Origin: Hymenoscyphus infarciens
Taxonomy: Eukaryota > Ascomycota > Leotiomycetes > Helotiales > Helotiaceae
DNA length: 64,000 bases
Direction: 5' to 3'
Assembly: GCA_001414345.1 (NCBI GenBank)
Contig: LLCB01000094.1
Coordinates: 62,001-126,000, forward strand
Position numbers and translations under genes: made by a program. Within the stretch, counting starts at the first letter, position 1. Every line of letters begins with the position of its first letter. A model generated the notes under the pieces. That model did no database searches and was not told where the DNA came from. It worked only from the letters and a program-made list of their open reading frames with translations. Positions 55,406 through 64,000 of the stretch are shown here, piece by piece.

Positions 55406-55982
55406 TGAGGTGTTTTTAATGGTTCGGGTTGATTCATTGTTGGGTCCTTTACATATATGCTTTTTGGGGAAGAATGGCAAGAGGAAAGAAGGTCTTTTTT
55501 AAGGTTGCATTGGGTGGCGTCTAGGGAGGGAAAACCCATTTTGATAGGGACTCGATGATTTATTTGGTGTTTTGAGATGAGACATACTAGCGGTTGCTAC
55601 TATTGCATATAAACTTTTTTACAACTCCTCTTCAACCCCCAGACAGAATGTGATGTGCATGCTCGACCAGTGGATTTGGAACTTCCTTGTGATGGATGCC
55701 CACCCCCCTTTTTCTCGGTTAATGGGCGCAGTTTGAACTCGTGTCACGATGCTAAAATTGCTCACGGGATACATGCACCTTCCTAAAATGGAGGGTAGGG
55801 CGCTAGATTCAATACCGCATCCAATGATGTCGTGCTTCTTGTGCGTAAGCGATCCGTGGGCTTTAAAAACCCCCTCACCGATCTTTTCGTCCTTCCTTTC
55901 TTCTTCCTCTCTCATCTACAAATTTCTTCCGATCAACTCAACTCTTCAGGTACAACTTCGCAACACTACAAGCTCATGCACC
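55406..55982. other. Intergenic, no supported gene
   Basis: About 580 bp between PEP7 and the SDR; mixed composition, nothing further recognised. Confidence 0.6.
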
Positions 55983-57123
55983 ATGCCTTCGCAAACTGCC
56001 AGCCAGACCGTGGTCCTTGTTACGGGCGCAAATCGAGGTGAGGTGGTCTGTGGGAATTGTTTGGGGGCGCACGTGTTCCTCGCTACCCCTTTTTCTTCGG
56101 TTCCTATTTTTCTTTCTCCCACTTCTCGATCGAGTTTCCATCCACTAACACGATAACAACAGGTATCGGCTTGGGACTCACGGCCTCCCTCCTCCTCCGT
56201 CAGAGCCATACAATTATTGCCACGATCCGTAACGCATCTACCTCCACTGTCGAGCTTGTCGCCCTCCCAAAAGCTGAGGGGAGTGAGCTTGTTATTGTTT
56301 ATTTCGATATTCCCGTCGATATCAGGGAATTGGAAAACCAAGGTGTGGTGTTGAAGAAAAAACTGCAAGAAAAGGTTGGATGGATTGATATTGTGATCTC
56401 TTGCGCGGGATTAGGGGGGGATTTCGAGAGTGTAAAGGATACGGGGCTTGCGAGTTTGGGGGAGCATTTCTGGGCGAATTGTGGGGGCAGTTTGGTGTTG
56501 TTTCAGGTTAGTAGGGACTTGCTACTCGCTGCAAAGGGCACCTCTACTAAACCGGACGTGGACGAGAAGAGTGAGGAAGAGGTTGGGACCGGGGTGGGTG
56601 GTAAGCCGAAGGAGAGAAAATTCATCCTCATCTCTAGTTCACTGGGATCCATTGGGGAGATGGAGGGGGCGGTTCCGAGTCTGGCTTATGGGGTTAGTAA
56701 GGCGGGGGCGAATTATTTTTTGAGGAAGGTGGCTTTTGAGGAGGGGGGGTTGGTTGCGCTGGCGGTTCATCCCGGGTGAGATCCTGTTCACTTGTTCCCT
56801 GATTTGCGCACTGCGAGGTGTGGGATGGGGCTCAGTTTTGGTTGAGGGAAGATGCTGATGTTTGAGAGGGACATAGATGGGTCAAGACCGGGAATGGACA
56901 GAATTTCGCGGATAGTATTGGGGTTAAGGAACCGCCTATGAGTTTGGAGGAGAGTGTTGCGGGGGTTTTGAGACAGGTGCGTTCTTCTTTTGTCGAACCC
57001 ATGTCCTGTTTGGCCTGCAGTATTTGTGATGGGACTGATATTTGTGCGGAGCAGATTGACAACGCGTGTAAAGCTAATACGGGAACTTTCGTGAGCTACG
57101 ATGGTTCTGCTATAAAGTGGTAG
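55983..57123 (+). CDS. Short-chain dehydrogenase (C-factor/sniffer-like)
   Basis: 278-aa SDR; exons 55983-56037, 56163-56775, 56877-56976 and 57055-57123, phases consistent. Motifs: VVLVTGANRGIGLGLTASLL (TGxxxGxG, split by the first intron), VGWIDIVISCAGLGGDF (the NNAG region, with SCAG here), FILISSSLGSIGEM (catalytic Ser), LAYGVSKAGANYFLRKVAF (YxxxK with conserved Ala) and LAVHPG followed by GWVKTGNGQNFAD after an intron. The C-terminal GTFVSYDGSAIKW matches the TGxFxxxdGxxixW close of the C-factor/sniffer-like fungal SDRs. Cytosolic; substrate unknown. Confidence 0.87.
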
Positions 57124-58039
57124 ATGACCTTCAGACAATGGAGGTACCTTAGAATTATATGTTACAAGAAGCGTGGTGGAATACATGGTTTCTTTCTCAT
57201 GGTCCTGTTATTCCTCGGTTCTACGCTCTCTTTTGATATTTTGACCTTCAAATTCAGAGTTAATCTAGTGAATTGGCGCGCTTAGTTTTTGTGAAAATTG
57301 AATTGAAAATGCCGTCTCCTAGCAGAAATTTGTACATGTGCTCCACCACCATTCGCAATAGCTTTGCAATTCACCAGTACAGAAACACTAAACTCGGTAT
57401 TGTACCTCCAATAGTCCCATAATAGTTGAAAGGAGAGTGTCGCGTCTCCTAGATATAAGCTCGTTCACTGAAAAGCCCATCTTTTTCTCCTTCTCTCTTG
57501 GAGTAATGAATGGACACGTTACAAGTCACTTAGAGCTATGACCACAATTCATTTTGATATTGAGATTCATCGAGAAAGCGGGGTACAGGGGTTTGAAGTC
57601 GCGCTAGCGTCAACACTAGCTTCAAGCCACCTCTTCTCATTGGCTCTCGCCAACGACGAAATCCTTTGCGACGTGCAACAAAACATTGATTGATACCTTG
57701 CTGCCTTATATATACGCTGGTGGCTTCGAGGCAACGGGTTGTAGGGACTTCTCGCACGGCACCAGCAAGAAGTGAGGGACGGAGTCACAAACCCCTGTTA
57801 CGGCTTCGATTCACTTATGAATTGGGAGACAAGTACTGCAGAAACTGTCACTTTTGCATCACGTTTGAGAAACAACTTGAAGGTATTCAAGAAGAATATA
57901 TTTTATTGCTACTGCTAAAATAATATTCTCCATTCATCATCCGGTGGTTCCTAAACCCTCCACAAAGTAATCAAGTATCCTTATCTGTTTTTGAAGAGTG
58001 AATTCCAAGCGTAAGCCAATGATAAAAAGCTAGCTCGTC
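57124..58039. other. Intergenic, no supported gene
   Basis: About 900 bp. Short minus-strand frames at 57536-57788 lack domains. The region opens the gene-poor right part of the window. Confidence 0.55.
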
Positions 58040-58342
58040 TCACGATACCCGCAGCTTGTCCATTGTTGAATAGTCGCTGTAGTTGCCGAATTGCTTCCAT
58101 GAAGGCGCTACCGCTAATTGAACTCGATTTTCTGTCCTTGTGCAATTGACGACACAACGATCTGTATCAATCTAGGAACATCGTGTCAGCGCTTCCTAAG
58201 ACAGTATCTAGAAGAGAAATCTACCTTCTGGTTCAACATGTTTGTACTTCGTAGGCGAGCAAATGAGGGCAATGACAACAACGAGAAGCAGAAACAGCAC
58301 AAGAAAATAAACGGAAACAATCCAAACATCTTCCCAGCTCAT
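58040..58342 (-). CDS. Candidate 79-aa membrane-anchored protein
   Basis: A two-exon minus-strand gene, too short for ordinary ORF thresholds: 58342-58225 and 58161-58040. The 63-bp intron has gtagat...GCTGAC...cag signals and both phases agree. The product starts MSWEDVWIVSVY, has one long hydrophobic helix (residues 8-28, VSVYFLVLFLLLVVVIALIC), then a polar tail with SPTKYKHVEPEDRCVVNCT and ends MDKLRVS. Two cysteines lie in the tail. It could be a type II/III anchored small protein. No family recognised; chance assembly of an 80-codon spliced frame is possible. Confidence 0.42.
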
Positions 58343-58439
58343 TCTAGAGTGGAGGGACTGAGGGCTAGTTGTTGTTAACTTCTATTAAAGTACTCAATTT
58401 AGGGGGGTGTTACTTTCCTAGCTTTAATTAAAGACAAAT

Positions 58440-58906
58440 TACTCCATTGTTAAGGTTGACGTGGGTCGCATCAGCCATTTCTTGACAGATTTCTTGCAAG
58501 TCTCCCTCGTTCGTTGTATTCAGCTCCAGTGGATATCTAGGTGGAGCTTAATAGAATAAATACCTGGTCTGGCTGGTTCCACTAGCAGGTGCATACTGTG
58601 GTGGTTGTTTGATGTTCTAGCAGCAGGTGATGATGCCGTCCTAAAGGTGCGTTTCATGTCAGCTTTACATCAAGTTTCTTTCTTACAATATAAGGAAACT
58701 AGATTGATTGGAAAGTACCACAACACTAGTGTAGAGAGGAAGCGTATAGAGATTGCTTAGTGTCGTGTATAGATCGCTAAATATCGTGTCGGCGGGCAGT
58801 GTAGAGACCTTTTTTTTATAAGTATACTACGAAATTTAAAGAAGTAAGAGTAGAGTACCAAAAAGAAGAAGACTAAAAAAGGCAAGATGAGACTGATGAG
58901 AAGCAT
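58440..58906 (-). other. Possible second small membrane-protein gene (unresolved)
   Basis: An ATG at 58906 begins MLLISLILPFLVFFFL, a signal-like hydrophobic stretch ending at a plausible GT (58858). Downstream on the same strand, an intron-like gtaaga...agctgac...ctttag (about 58640-58690) and a frame reading YPLELNTTNEGDLQEICQEM then ADATHVNL up to a stop near 58430-58440 are seen, but I could not join them with consistent phases; an in-frame TAA intervenes near 58556. It may be a decayed or mis-modelled relative of the small gene at 58040-58342. Confidence 0.25.
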
Positions 58907-59528
58907 GATTGTGGAGTTTAGGAATTGTAGTCTTTGTATGTACTTGAAGTCAGAAGTTTAGGAAAGTTAACAATATCGTTCTTGGTTTTTATACCACGGG
59001 AATTTAGGTATACTGAGTAACACAACTTTAGCACGTGTGGCGCTGAAGGGCTCTGGAGCTTTTCGAGCTAGGAGTCACCCTTTATTTGGTGAATTCCAAA
59101 AGGTAAGAAACTAATTTTCTAAGGACAGTTAGCAATCAGAAGTCCGGATGTTTAGGAGTACTGAATTTATAGTTGTAGTAAGTTCCCGCTCAATTTTTCA
59201 CGCGAATTTTGGAAACTTTGGTACACTTAGGTAGGGTGTGTGAATAGTTGCGCATTCCTAGCAGACATTCATTGGAGATTAAGGAGGTTTCAGTGTTTAC
59301 CTTTTGTTTCGTAAGAAGTTTATTATTTGGCATAGCATCAATATTTGACGATTGTTAAGAACGGTGCATTTATTACTAAGACACGTAAAGTCCTTACAAA
59401 ATAACATCCTCCAGTCATCATCCCTTCTCCTCCGCAAAAGTACTCTATGTGGCCACGCGAATCCCAGATTTTGGGGACCAGTTCAGATCATGGAGCCCAG
59501 GGTGTCTAGTGCAAAATCTGTCACTACA
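58907..59528. other. Intergenic, no supported gene
   Basis: About 620 bp of AT-leaning spacer upstream of the LTR pair; no supported feature. Confidence 0.55.
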
Positions 59529-60866
59529 TGTTGTGGGTGTACACGTGACCTGGCAGACCTGTATATAGTTTCCTCTTCTCTTTAGCAGACGTTTTATATA
59601 CTATATAATTGATTATATTGAATCTACCTTTCTTTTAAGCCTCGACTAGGGCAAGATAACGAAACTACGTTCGATACGACTATCCTATGATATAGTAGTA
59701 ATACTATAATTCGATTCTAGATAAGCCTTTATCGAATAACGAACCCTCGCGCTTCCGCATACGCTCTATTACATATCTACTAATTCTTACTTCTACTCCT
59801 CGCCTCTACCGTGATCTTACACTTATATACTTAAATTAAATACTGGCCTGTACTAGTATAACCTTATATAGAGCGTGTAACCGTCTCCTGAGAAGCTCGA
59901 TTAGTAGTGAGTACGACGAAAGGTACTACTCTTCTATACCTTAATTCGCTCCGCTCTGAAACCCACATCTACGAACTTCTCTTTCAGTCCTAAATCTTCG
60001 ATCTACTCTGCCTCTTCGATCTGCTCTGCCTCTTCGATCTACCCTACTTCGCCGAGTCTTCGATCTTCTCTTCTATACCTACTCCGCTTTGAAACCCACA
60101 TCTGCGAACTCCTCTTTTAGTCTCGAATCTTCTGAATCTTCGATCTGCCTACCTCTTTAATCTGCCTGCCTCGGCACATCTATAGCCTTGCTTTCGTCCT
60201 CCTTAAGTAGCTATAGTAACTTCTAAGCCTAAGCTCTCTTCTCCTCTTCTCTAATAACTCGGACGTTGCTATAGTAACTGTCTAATATATATACTTGATA
60301 GCTTTGACTTTATATCTTATTGAATTCTTACTCTCCTGCTCCTTATATTAATATACCTCTCTAAGACGTAGTATAGGCTAGAAACATATATCGGTGTTAC
60401 GCACGGTTTAAAGCGCTCTTAAGTATTTTAAAGAAGAGAAGAGAACACGGTTATATATATGCTAGCTAGAGTATAGATTCCTCGAAGCCTGTCTCTGATC
60501 AATAAACTAGCGTAGGAGAATAGGTAGCTTAAAAGCCCTAGATTATTTATACCTATACTAGGGTATTATGCTTAGAGAGGAACCTTACTTAAGAACTAGA
60601 AGACGGATTATAGCCTTGTTTATTTCTTTCTTTTACCTTTTTAAGTCTTCGAAGCCGACCTTTCTTTTGGAGAGGTATGTTGTAAGGTGTATACGTGACC
60701 TGATAGACCTGTATATAGTTACGAAAGTGCCTCGCACTCTCCTCTTCTCTTTAGCAGACGTTTTATATACTATATAATTGATTATATTGAATCTACCTTT
60801 CTTTTAAGCCTCGACTAGGGCAAGACAACGAAACTACGTTCGATACGACTATTCTATGATACTACA
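59529..60866. mobile_element. LTR-type element without coding interior (TRIM-like)
   Basis: Two direct repeats of about 185-190 bp, 59529-59711 and 60678-60866, enclose about 970 bp. Shared text includes GTGACCTG-AGACCTGTATATA, TTAGCAGACGTTTTATATAC and the terminal part GGGCAAGA-AACGAAACTACGTTCGATACGACTAT. Both begin TGTTGT and the second ends ACTACA, so TG...CA termini fit an LTR. The copies differ by a 17-19 bp insertion after TATATAGTT, an extra segment near the end of copy 1, and C/T differences. The interior has no gag or pol frame, but has a local (CTTCGATCTRCYCTGCCT)n repeat at about 59997-60160. The LTR end resembles Ty1/copia LTRs as I remember them. Best described as a small non-autonomous LTR retrotransposon or a deleted, mutated copia relic. 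Confidence 0.65.
59997..60160. repeat. Tandem CTTCGATCT...CTGCCT repeats
   Basis: At least four imperfect copies of an 18-bp unit TCTTCGATCTGCTCTGCC inside the LTR element, with a second, longer-period echo (CCGCTYTGAAACCCACATCT at about 59949 and 60086). Confidence 0.65.
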
Positions 60867-60871
60867 ATTCC

Positions 60872-61700
60872 TTCTATAATGAAAGGTATCGCCGACGAGC
60901 TTTTCATATAGGACATTGCGCAATCGCTTGTTTGACAACAATATCAGAAGATATCAGTAATATTTCACGTAGGACAACAGAAAGGGGAGGATAAATACTT
61001 GTATTAGTCTGTATCAAACTAGAAGTTCAAAGTTAGTAACTCTTCAAAACACACTAGTGTTGACGATGAACTCACCTCTTAACCCAAGTCAAACCTAATC
61101 CAGAGAACGGATCGTTCTAAGTACAAGTATAGATTATATCATCGGCGTAAGTACTAAGATAATTGCAATTCTATTAGATGAGAAAATCATTCTAGAGTAA
61201 AATGTTAGTTATTGTAAACGCGTAGTAAAGTACTTGACTTATGGGATCTTATATCGTTGTAGATGAGCACTTTAGCAGGGTTAAAGACTAGAAAAAGCAA
61301 GTTGACGACACTTGCGAGGTAATATAGGACATGGATCTCTAGAGGGTGAGAGAGTAGGAGAGTAAGCAAACATTTCAGGGGAAAGTTTTTCCTAGCGTAG
61401 GTAAGAGGAGTTTAGCTAGTAAACAATCCCCTCTCTCTCTTCCCCTCTTCCACTTACTCTCTCTCTCTCTCTCTCTCTCCTTATTTATCTAGAAATAATA
61501 GAAAGAATATAATATAGGCGTTAGGTAATAGGTAATAGGTAGTAAAGATATAATAGTAAGTTTACTGCTATATACGTGATACTTATTATCTCTCTATTCT
61601 TTGAGTAGCTAGTTACTGTGGTTAAGACTGTCTAGTCTTAATATAGAGAGAGAGGGGAGAAAGAGGGAGTGGATATTTAATTATTCTCTTTTTTACTTAT
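60872..61700. other. Gene-free, microsatellite-bearing stretch
   Basis: AT-rich DNA with (CT)n at about 61432-61440 and 61454-61480, a GGTAATA triplet series (TAGGTAATAGGTAATAGGTAG, about 61522-61543) and a (GA)-rich tract near 61643-61665 that partly mirrors the CT tract. No supported gene. Confidence 0.55.
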
Positions 61701-61710
61701 AGAAAGTAAC

Positions 61711-61762
61711 CTTTTGCGATTTACGATTTGCTATTTGCGATTACGTCGTTTTTGGACTTTTG
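61711..61762 (-). repeat. (TCGCAAA)n element-end copy 2, inverted
   Basis: On the minus strand this reads AAAAGTCCAAAAACGACGTA followed by ATCGCAAAT-GCAAATCG-AAATCGCAAAAGG, matching the copy at 49314-49376 in order and orientation of its parts. Confidence 0.7.
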
Positions 61763-61770
61763 TAGATTCA

Positions 61771-62459
61771 GGATGCCGTAGTTGGGAGAAGATAAGGCTA
61801 CCAACTGCCGTCGAATGTTTTATTACTGTCAAATCCAGTTTCATGTCCTTTTAAATCAATTTGCTTATTCTCCATTAACCTTCTATTTTTGGAGAAACTC
61901 GTAGGCAAAATTTACATACAGGATACAATTAACTACCTTGATATACAGATTCCCCGACAGAAGGTAACGGCTAAGTGAGCTAGAAGTACTAGAAGAGCCA
62001 GTGTCCTTGTGGCAAGAATGAGAGAACACCAAGGAAGGAAAGGCCTCTCGAGTACGACGAGTACGAGAAGTACTATGGGAAAATTCAAGGTACTATTGGA
62101 CGAAAGAAATCCAACCGCAACCCATTTATTTGAACCCAAACCTATGATGTAAAAAGGAGCTTTGAATGAGCGCTTTCTGCCTAAGAACCTTTCTACTTCT
62201 CCCCTAAATGGCACCCTATATAAAAACATCAATTGGATGGGAACGACCAAAATAACGAACTATATATAGTTCATCCCAAGAACAATAGGAGGTGGAAACA
62301 CACGCCAAGATAGCACGAAGCTTCGCGATCACGGGAAACTAGTCAGAAAGTTACTCATTCAAAAGGGTTTGCCTTGATACACTAACCCAGTTATAAACAA
62401 CATATCACAGGCTTTAACAATCCCCCCAGGAAAGAAACTTGATACCAGAAAAAATAAAT
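61771..62459. other. Intergenic, no supported gene
   Basis: About 690 bp. A minus-strand frame (61933-62250) is Leu/Val-rich but has no further support. A perfect palindrome AACTATATATAGTT lies near 62258-62271. Confidence 0.5.
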
Positions 62460-62916
62460 TCAATACCAACTACCGCCGAAAATCCCACTACCCTCGAAAA
62501 CTCTTTGCTCAAACGCTTCCATATCCCCTTGCAAATCCTTCACATCAAAACATTCCCGCTCTTCAAAGTTCCCCAAACAAAATAAAAAGTAAAAAAGTAC
62601 AAGAGAACCTCAAAGCCAACAGAAAGCTTTCGGGGTAACTGGCTGGATTGATGTAGCAGGACACAAGTCCTTTTTAAATAATTGTCAATAAGATATGCCT
62701 CTCAAATTGAGAATTAAACCCATCTCCACCAGAATACCATAAATACCCAACCATTATTCCTAGAGTAACTAGACTCCTCAAAACCCCTTGGAGAGATAGT
62801 AGTACCTCCCGATAACTTCCCACCCAAATCTTCATTTCTATCCAGATTTCTCAGGGTGCTTACTGACCCCAATGCGATATTGAGATATCTTCAAGAGCGT
62901 TGGGAGGGATATCCAT
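62460..62916 (-). CDS. Candidate 79-aa soluble protein, three exons
   Basis: Minus-strand small gene assembled from 62916-62864, 62837-62752 and 62560-62460; all three splice phases agree and the frame ends at TGA 62460-62462. The product begins MDIPPNALEDISISHWG, continues NEDLGGKLSGGTTISPRGFE and SSYSRNN, and ends RECFDVKDLQGDMEAFEQRV then FEGSGIFGGSWY. The tiny first intron (26 bp) is shorter than normal for fungi and the third exon depends on a weak donor (gttggg), so details are uncertain. A strong pyrimidine-rich acceptor just upstream of the ATG suggests a further 5' exon or a 5'-UTR intron. An overlapping alternative frame is open through exon 2. No family recognised. Confidence 0.35.
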
Positions 62917-63916
62917 TTCCCTGGAAACACAGGAGAAAATTAAAAAATTTCCATCTCAATGGATCAACCTTTTTACTGTAGAAGCAGCAGGAGCCGATTT
63001 GTTCCGCACCAAGTAACTGTCGAAAGCCCCCTACTGTCGTATCGATTCCCCATAATCCATATACCTTTCAAAACCCCTCACTACTCTCCTACCACGTCCA
63101 AAACTCCCACAAAACAATATCAAAAAAGCCCAACAGAACAGCAAGGATCCACAAAGTTCCACCAAGACAATAGGGTTCTAGGTCGCTGATAAATATGGTT
63201 AAGTGACGGTAAGAAACGATAGTACCTCTCAATTCCAAGGATCTTCGTCCTGGTGCAATGGTACCACCAGGATTCCAAATACTAAAATTTCTCTCGAAGC
63301 GTTGGATTTATTGGGTCCCTAGTAATCCCCAACGAAGTTAGGAAGTCACAATGACAAGAGCTTCACAAAAAGTACACCTCGCCATCTTTTGGCATGTAAG
63401 TTATCCTTTTCTTTTTATACACAGGTATCTACAGTGAGCATTTCACGCCAAATACCGCCCGACCCCCACCGCGCATAAACCGCCACTATAATACAGATCT
63501 CCATCCATCCATCCACCGCTCCATCTCCCAGCCAAAAGTCCCACTGGCGAACACGGCAACACTCGTACACATTTGCATTATAAACTCGCCAGAAAGATGC
63601 AGCAACCACCGCCAAAAACAACATCACGTAATAAAAAGAAAGGTCTATGTTCGTCACATCTTTCCATTTCCCGTCCACCAACTATGCAGAAGAGGCCCTT
63701 TTTTCCAGGAGTAACAACAAGCGCAAAAGTACAACATCGAAAGGGCTACCATATCATTTGGCGCCTTTTCGATTGTTGAAAGATAGTAAGACAAGGAGGA
63801 GGTCGAAAGAAGAGGGTTCGAGGGGTGAGGATTGGGTACGTCTGGGAAGGTGTTTTCGTTTGAGACACTATGTATCAATTAGAGTGGAGGGGTGAGCCGT
63901 TCCAGTTTGCTTGGTT
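62917..63916. other. Spacer / 3' flank of the terminal gene
   Basis: About 1 kb. It contains a (CCAT)n microsatellite near 63501-63520. A minus-strand frame at 63415-63681 is not supported; most of this is probably the 3'-UTR and downstream flank of the gene entering from the right edge. Confidence 0.5.
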
Positions 63917-64000
63917 TAAAATGGAATCTGAGCTGGTGGCCCAGTTTGTTCTTGTTGAATTTCTTCACCACCTGATTCGATGTTGACGGCAACACCAATC
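63917..64000 (-). CDS. 3' end of a gene entering from the right (partial)
   Basis: The last 84 bases on the minus strand are open and end in TAA (63917-63919). The visible C-terminus is IGVAVNIESGGEEIQQEQTG then PPAQIPF, a hydrophilic tail typical of an exposed C-terminal extension. Composition and the clean stop suggest real coding sequence, but 27 residues are too few to name the protein. Confidence 0.5.

Noticed and set aside
61933..62250. 105-codon Leu/Val-rich minus-strand frame
   Set aside because: Hydrophobic bias from local composition only; no splice or motif evidence.
63415..63681. 88-codon minus-strand frame near the right edge
   Set aside because: No ATG start, lies in the probable 3' flank of the edge gene and runs through a CCAT microsatellite.
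1..64000. tRNA or rRNA genes
   Set aside because: I looked for a GGTTCGANTCC-type T-arm with a plausible partner arm and found no convincing cloverleaf; a tRNA-search program would be decisive.

Overview
This window is from a filamentous ascomycete (Pezizomycotina, most likely a leotiomycete by feel rather than proof). The evidence is genes broken by short 45-90 bp introns with GT...CTRAY...AG signals, many oxidoreductase, MFS and Zn2Cys6 genes, a fungal-only rhodopsin-domain protein, a 2EXR protein, SUR7/PalI and Pep7/Vac1 homologues, and AT-rich stretches poor in CA/TG that look like RIP damage. I resolved most gene models to exon level by requiring splice phases to agree. Family names rest on motif recognition only, since no database search was possible.

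Layout. 1-4.1 kb: the end of a rhodopsin-like integral membrane protein, a 214-bp MITE, then a seven-exon cytochrome P450. 4.8-7.4 kb: a decayed PD-(D/E)XK-like gene. 9.0-14.8 kb: an amidohydrolase-fold decarboxylase-like enzyme, a Tourist-like MITE with TTA target duplication, a disrupted F-box-like/DUF7730-type gene and a TfdA/TauD dioxygenase. 15.8-16.4 kb: a repeat island. 16.8-20.2 kb: a small Gly/Tyr/Gln-rich protein and a six-exon protein with a split HExxH motif. 21.2-28.7 kb: a sugar transporter, a BRCT protein, an SDR and a 2EXR protein. 29.9-36.4 kb: a DHA2 efflux carrier with an unusual AT-AG intron, a small membrane protein, a retinol-dehydrogenase-like SDR and an NmrA-like protein. 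37.5-42 kb: an ACS-family transporter beside a Zn2Cys6 regulator. 43.8-47.8 kb: an 821-aa secreted protein and a multi-pass membrane protein. 48.3-49.5 kb: an AT-rich RIP-like island. 49.8-57.1 kb: a housekeeping block (SUR7/PalI, MET8 and divergent PEP7/VAC1, plus an SDR) with a 50-nt poly-C tract at the MET8 stop. 57-62 kb: gene-poor DNA with two candidate small membrane-protein genes, an LTR pair around a short non-coding interior, and microsatellites. 62.5-64 kb: a candidate 79-aa protein and the 3' end of another gene.

How it fits together. The P450, the decarboxylase-like amidohydrolase, the 2-oxoglutarate dioxygenase and the sugar MFS permease would suit breakdown or tailoring of aromatic or plant-derived compounds, but they are spread out and interrupted by repeats and dead genes, so a joint pathway is only an inference. 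The ACS transporter and Zn2Cys6 factor are a plausible uptake/regulator pair. MET8 (siroheme) and PEP7 (vacuolar sorting) share a roughly 320-bp divergent promoter.
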